From Rhodospirillales bacterium (GTDB taxonomy: Bacteria; Pseudomonadota; Alphaproteobacteria; Acetobacterales; Acetobacteraceae): a stretch of 5,311 bases of DNA. The position numbers and the translations under genes are program-made. Each line of letters opens with the position of its first letter. Position 1 is the stretch's first letter. The notes beneath the pieces are model-generated. The model worked only from the letters and a program-made list of their open reading frames with translations, had not been told where the DNA came from and did no database searches. This document shows positions 3,860 to 5,311 of the stretch, one piece after another. The stretch spans positions 1-5,311 of the forward strand of contig JAATGE010000291.1 in NCBI GenBank assembly GCA_015654825.1, written 5' to 3'.

Positions 3860-5311
3860 ATACTCTGCTATCGCCGCCGGCAGCCGGGATCGAACCGGCC
3901 CGGTCACAATCACCCACTTGCGTGCCCCGCGTAGCGAGCGATCGGTCACCACCACCGCCCTCCCCAGCGCGAAATACACCGCCGTCGCCCCGTCGCGCAG
4001 CACTGAAAAACGATCCACCTCCGCCGCCGGCCCGCAGCGCCCGCGCAACGGCGCCGCCGCCACCGCCAGTGCCGCGCCGGCGCAATCGGCCGCGGGATCC
4101 ATGAGCAGCACCGCGATGTGACCACCGAAACGCAGCCGGCAAGCGCCGCCCCCGCAAGCAACCGCCCCGCCCGCCGCACTCCCGTCGATCGGAAATGGCA
4201 ACGCCGCGCGCACCCCCCAGACCCGCGCCGCGTCCTGCAATTCGAACCCCGAGGCACCGCGCGCCACGCTGCAGAACACCGTGTCCCCGATCCGCGCCGC
4301 AATCACCCTGGCATCCGGCGCCACCACGATATCGGGCGCCACCACCAGCCACGGCGAGGCCACCCCCACCGCCAGCGGCACCAGCCCAGCCAGCCGCCCC
4401 CGCGTACGCCAGATGCACAGCACCGCCAGCCCCAGCGCCACCAGCAGCAGCCCGGCCGGCGGTATCTGCGGCACCGGCGCGGTAGCGCCCGGCCACGCCG
4501 CGACCGTATGCGCGATCGAAAGCAGCCCCGCGACGCCCCACCCCATCGGCACCAGCGCCAGGCGTTCCAGCCCGACCGGCATCAGCCCCAGCGCCGCCAG
4601 CCCCCACGGCATCACCCACAGCCCCGTCAGCGGCACCGCGATCACGTTCGCCGGCACATAGAACAGCGCCGCATTGCCGAAATGGTACGCCGCGAACGGC
4701 AGCGAGGCAGTGCCCGCCAGCGCGCTGGTCAACGCCAAACCCCCGACATAAAGCGCCGGGCCGCGCCACCAGGCCCCCGCGCCGAGCAGCGCCAGCCGTG
4801 GTGCCAGCACCTCCCATCCCGCCACCAGCGCCAGCACCGCGGCAAAGCTCATCTGAAAGCTGACGCCCATCACCTCCGCCGGCGCGAACAGCATCAGCGC
4901 CACCGCCGCCAGCGCCAGCGCGCGCACCGAAATGGCGCGGCGGCCGCTCAGCACCCCGAGCGTCACCACGCACGCCATGGCAAAGCTGCGCAGGATGGGA
5001 ATGTGCCCCCCGGTCAGGGCCAAATAAAGCAGTCCGGCCGCCAGCGCCGCGACCGCCGCGATGCGCCGCACCGGCCAATGCAGCGCCGCATGTTCGAACG
5101 CCGAGCATCCGGCCCGCACCGCGGCGAACACCAGCCCCATGACGATGCCGATATGCAGCCCGGCCACCGCCAGCAGGTGGGCCAGCCCGCTGGCCTGGAA
5201 CGCGGCGCGGTCGCCGGCCGGAATGGCGCCTCCGAGCCCGGTCAGCAGTGTCGCCGCGATCGCCCCCCGCGCGCCCGGCAGCGCCGCCATCACGCGCGCC
5301 GCGATCGTTTC
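3737..5311 (-). CDS. comEC: ComEC/Rec2 DNA-uptake channel protein, C-terminal part (runs off right edge)
   Basis: 524 residues are visible; the frame is open to base 5311, so the N-terminus (usually with a DUF4131 domain) is missing. ComEC is an inner-membrane protein that carries single-stranded DNA into the cytoplasm in natural transformation. Seen, numbering from the edge: the family motif ASGLAHLLAVAGLHIG (40-55), multiple hydrophobic helices between 43 and 325, the GGHIPILRSFAMA loop (101-113), GVSFQMSFAAVLAL (149-162), and the PANVIAVPLTGLWVMP block (220-235), all typical of the Competence domain. From about 326 (PDIVVAPDARVIAAR) a soluble domain follows with a Cys pair (386, 391), DCAGA (409-413), and EVDRFSVLRDGATAVYF (431-447). 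It lacks the HxHxDH metal motif of a metallo-beta-lactamase domain. The last 40 residues (from Ser485) are encoded by the inverted-repeat element and look like non-family tail. Whether the organism is transformable cannot be inferred. Confidence 0.92.
   Translation of the reverse strand, partial: ETIAARVMAALPGARGAIAATLLTGLGGAIPAGDRAAFQASGLAHLLAVAGLHIGIVMGLVFAAVRAGCSAFEHAALHWPVRRIAAVAALAAGLLYLALTGGHIPILRSFAMACVVTLGVLSGRRAISVRALALAAVALMLFAPAEVMGVSFQMSFAAVLALVAGWEVLAPRLALLGAGAWWRGPALYVGGLALTSALAGTASLPFAAYHFGNAALFYVPANVIAVPLTGLWVMPWGLAALGLMPVGLERLALVPMGWGVAGLLSIAHTVAAWPGATAPVPQIPPAGLLLVALGLAVLCIWRTRGRLAGLVPLAVGVASPWLVVAPDIVVAPDARVIAARIGDTVFCSVARGASGFELQDAARVWGVRAALPFPIDGSAAGGAVACGGGACRLRFGGHIAVLLMDPAADCAGAALAVAAAPLRGRCGPAAEVDRFSVLRDGATAVYFALGRAVVVTDRSLRGARKWVIVTGPVRSRLPAAIAEYSQGLCTWTPLGPVGPRPPLFGGNGKAIIDMSFLASPSPPQ

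Noticed and set aside
3876..3899. tRNA T-arm lookalike on the minus strand (GCCGG, TTCGATC, CCGGC followed by TGCCGGC).
   Set aside because: No matching acceptor 5' strand, anticodon arm or CCA, and the bases are in-frame comEC coding sequence. A chance match or at most a tRNA-fragment remnant.
3858..5108. Gly/Ala-rich minus-strand open frame inside comEC.
   Set aside because: Shifted frame of comEC; the ComEC family motifs are all in the other frame.

Overview
The window is GC-rich DNA (roughly 60% in the first 440 bases, above 70% in much of the rest) from what looks like an alphaproteobacterium, most likely Acetobacteraceae or a relative. The clues are a tRNA-Tyr gene next to an rlmB-type rRNA methylase, a ComEC whose C-terminal domain shows no metallo-beta-lactamase motif, and G/C-rich palindromic intergenic elements. 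The assignment is inference from gene order and style, not from a search.

Layout. Bases 1-437 (minus) hold the N-terminal 145 codons of a TupA-like ATP-grasp protein that runs off the left edge. Bases 555-640 (minus) are a complete tRNA-Tyr(GUA) with an encoded CCA, preceded by a promoter with a perfect TTGACA -35. A 120-base divergent spacer leads to rlmB (763-1644, plus), which may be transcribed as a leaderless mRNA. rlmB is followed 13 bases later by a small unrecognised gene (1658-1909, plus) whose Shine-Dalgarno sequence overlaps the rlmB stop. This pair converges on a DegP/HtrA periplasmic serine protease (2014-3555, minus). The whole convergent gap is filled by a heptanucleotide array (core CTGA) arranged as two inverted arms. 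Upstream of degP are a perfect 10-bp hairpin, an intrinsic terminator facing the comEC transcript, and a 173-bp imperfect inverted-repeat element. ComEC (3737 to beyond 5311, minus) fills the rest and is open at the right edge.

How the parts relate. The complete genes are mostly housekeeping: tyrosine tRNA and 23S rRNA 2'-O-methylation for translation, DegP for envelope quality control, and ComEC as the DNA-uptake channel. The TupA-like gene is the accessory-looking one: lower GC, a surface-polysaccharide type family, and a place just downstream of a tRNA.

No defence system, phage, CRISPR or other new multi-gene system is visible. The most interesting signals are the two structured repeats: the inverted heptad array at 1911-2016 that touches both flanking stop codons, and the inverted-repeat element at 3687-3859 that supplies the last 40 codons, the stop and much of the terminator of comEC.
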